DNA of 12,345 nt from an uncultured Oscillospiraceae bacterium (lineage in GTDB: Bacteria > Bacillota_A > Clostridia > Oscillospirales > Oscillospiraceae), in assembly GCA_900757695.1 (NCBI GenBank), contig CAAEOU010000082.1, positions 1-12,345 on the forward strand. The letters run 5' to 3'. A model generated the notes under the pieces. It was not told the origin of the DNA. It saw only the letters and a list, made by a program, of their open reading frames with translations, and did no database searches. This document shows positions 12,322 to 12,345 of this stretch, one piece after another. A program made the translations under genes and the position numbers. Numbering within the stretch: the first letter of the stretch is position 1; each line of letters begins with the position of its first letter.

Positions 12322-12345
12322 TGCGCCGGATAGGTCGGGCGGTCA
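12262..12345. mobile_element. Possible end of an inserted element at the broken Maff2-family gene
   Basis: Homology to the Maff2 family stops at about 12258-12262. Reading outward on the plus strand the new sequence begins TGTGATAAAGAAG, holds GTGTAAAAAATTTTG, and then the hairpin at 12302-12334. AT-rich ends followed by a GC hairpin are common at insertion-sequence termini, and the GTGTAAAA part faintly recalls IS256/mutator-type ends. The second end, a transposase and a target duplication are not visible, so the type of element is open. Confidence 0.3.
12302..12334. repeat. Perfect 11-bp inverted repeat near the right edge
   Basis: CCTATCCGGCG (12302-12312) and CGCCGGATAGG (12324-12334) flank an 11-nt loop. 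On the minus strand a run of six T follows only after ten more bases, so it is at best a weak terminator. It lies in the DNA that replaces the front of the Maff2-family gene and may be a terminator or end structure of an inserted mobile element. Confidence 0.75.

Noticed and set aside
12302..12334. Inverted repeat as an enterobacterial REP-like element or CRISPR repeat
   Set aside because: The TATCCGG core recalls REP sequences, but only one copy is present, the consensus does not fit, and the host appears to be a Clostridium-class Firmicute.

Overview
The window is part of an integrative and conjugative element (ICE) of the Tn1549/CTn type found in gut Clostridia. The Oscillospiraceae/Ruminococcaceae are the best guess, from protein resemblance, moderately high GC, strong AGGAGG ribosome sites and TTG starts. 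This is recalled family knowledge; no search was run. All convincing genes lie on the minus strand, so transcription runs from high to low coordinates and genes are listed in that order.

Right edge (12160-12345): the last ~32 codons of a small Maff2-family membrane protein are joined to unrelated DNA carrying a perfect 11-bp inverted repeat. An insertion or rearrangement seems to have replaced the front of the gene. Next comes a self-contained fic unit with its own promoter (12096-12124), a class II Fic AMPylase gene (10947-12062) and a terminator (10909-10941).

Conjugation core (4502-10887): a VirB6-like channel protein (TTG start), PrgI-family protein, VirB4/TraE ATPase (TTG start, 128-nt overlap with prgI), membrane-anchored NlpC/P60 hydrolase (CD1108 type), DUF4315 coiled-coil protein and DUF4366 acidic surface protein. 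They are packed end to end with overlaps and form the type IV secretion and wall-penetration machinery. The relaxase and coupling ATPase are not in the window.

Cargo unit two (about 3232-4461): a stand-alone HipA-like kinase gene with its own promoter and a textbook terminator.

Accessory/DNA-processing tail (1-3214): a 15-codon leader ORF, a cysteine-rich VLP protein, a YodL/DUF4316-like protein, a TTRAP-like protein, and the N-terminal 620 residues of the large LtrC/SNF2-type helicase-methylase, which runs off the left edge. A complete tnpV-like gene sits in another frame inside the linker of this large gene.

The most interesting features are three. First, tnpV is overprinted within the helicase-methylase gene. 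Second, two protein-modifying cargo cassettes (Fic and HipA-like) each end in a terminator pressed against the ribosome site of the next ICE gene, leaving no room for a promoter, so the downstream ICE genes seem to need read-through or antitermination. Third, a terminator-like hairpin lies inside virB6. No stretch over 300 bases lacks a gene, and no tRNA, rRNA or CRISPR array was seen.
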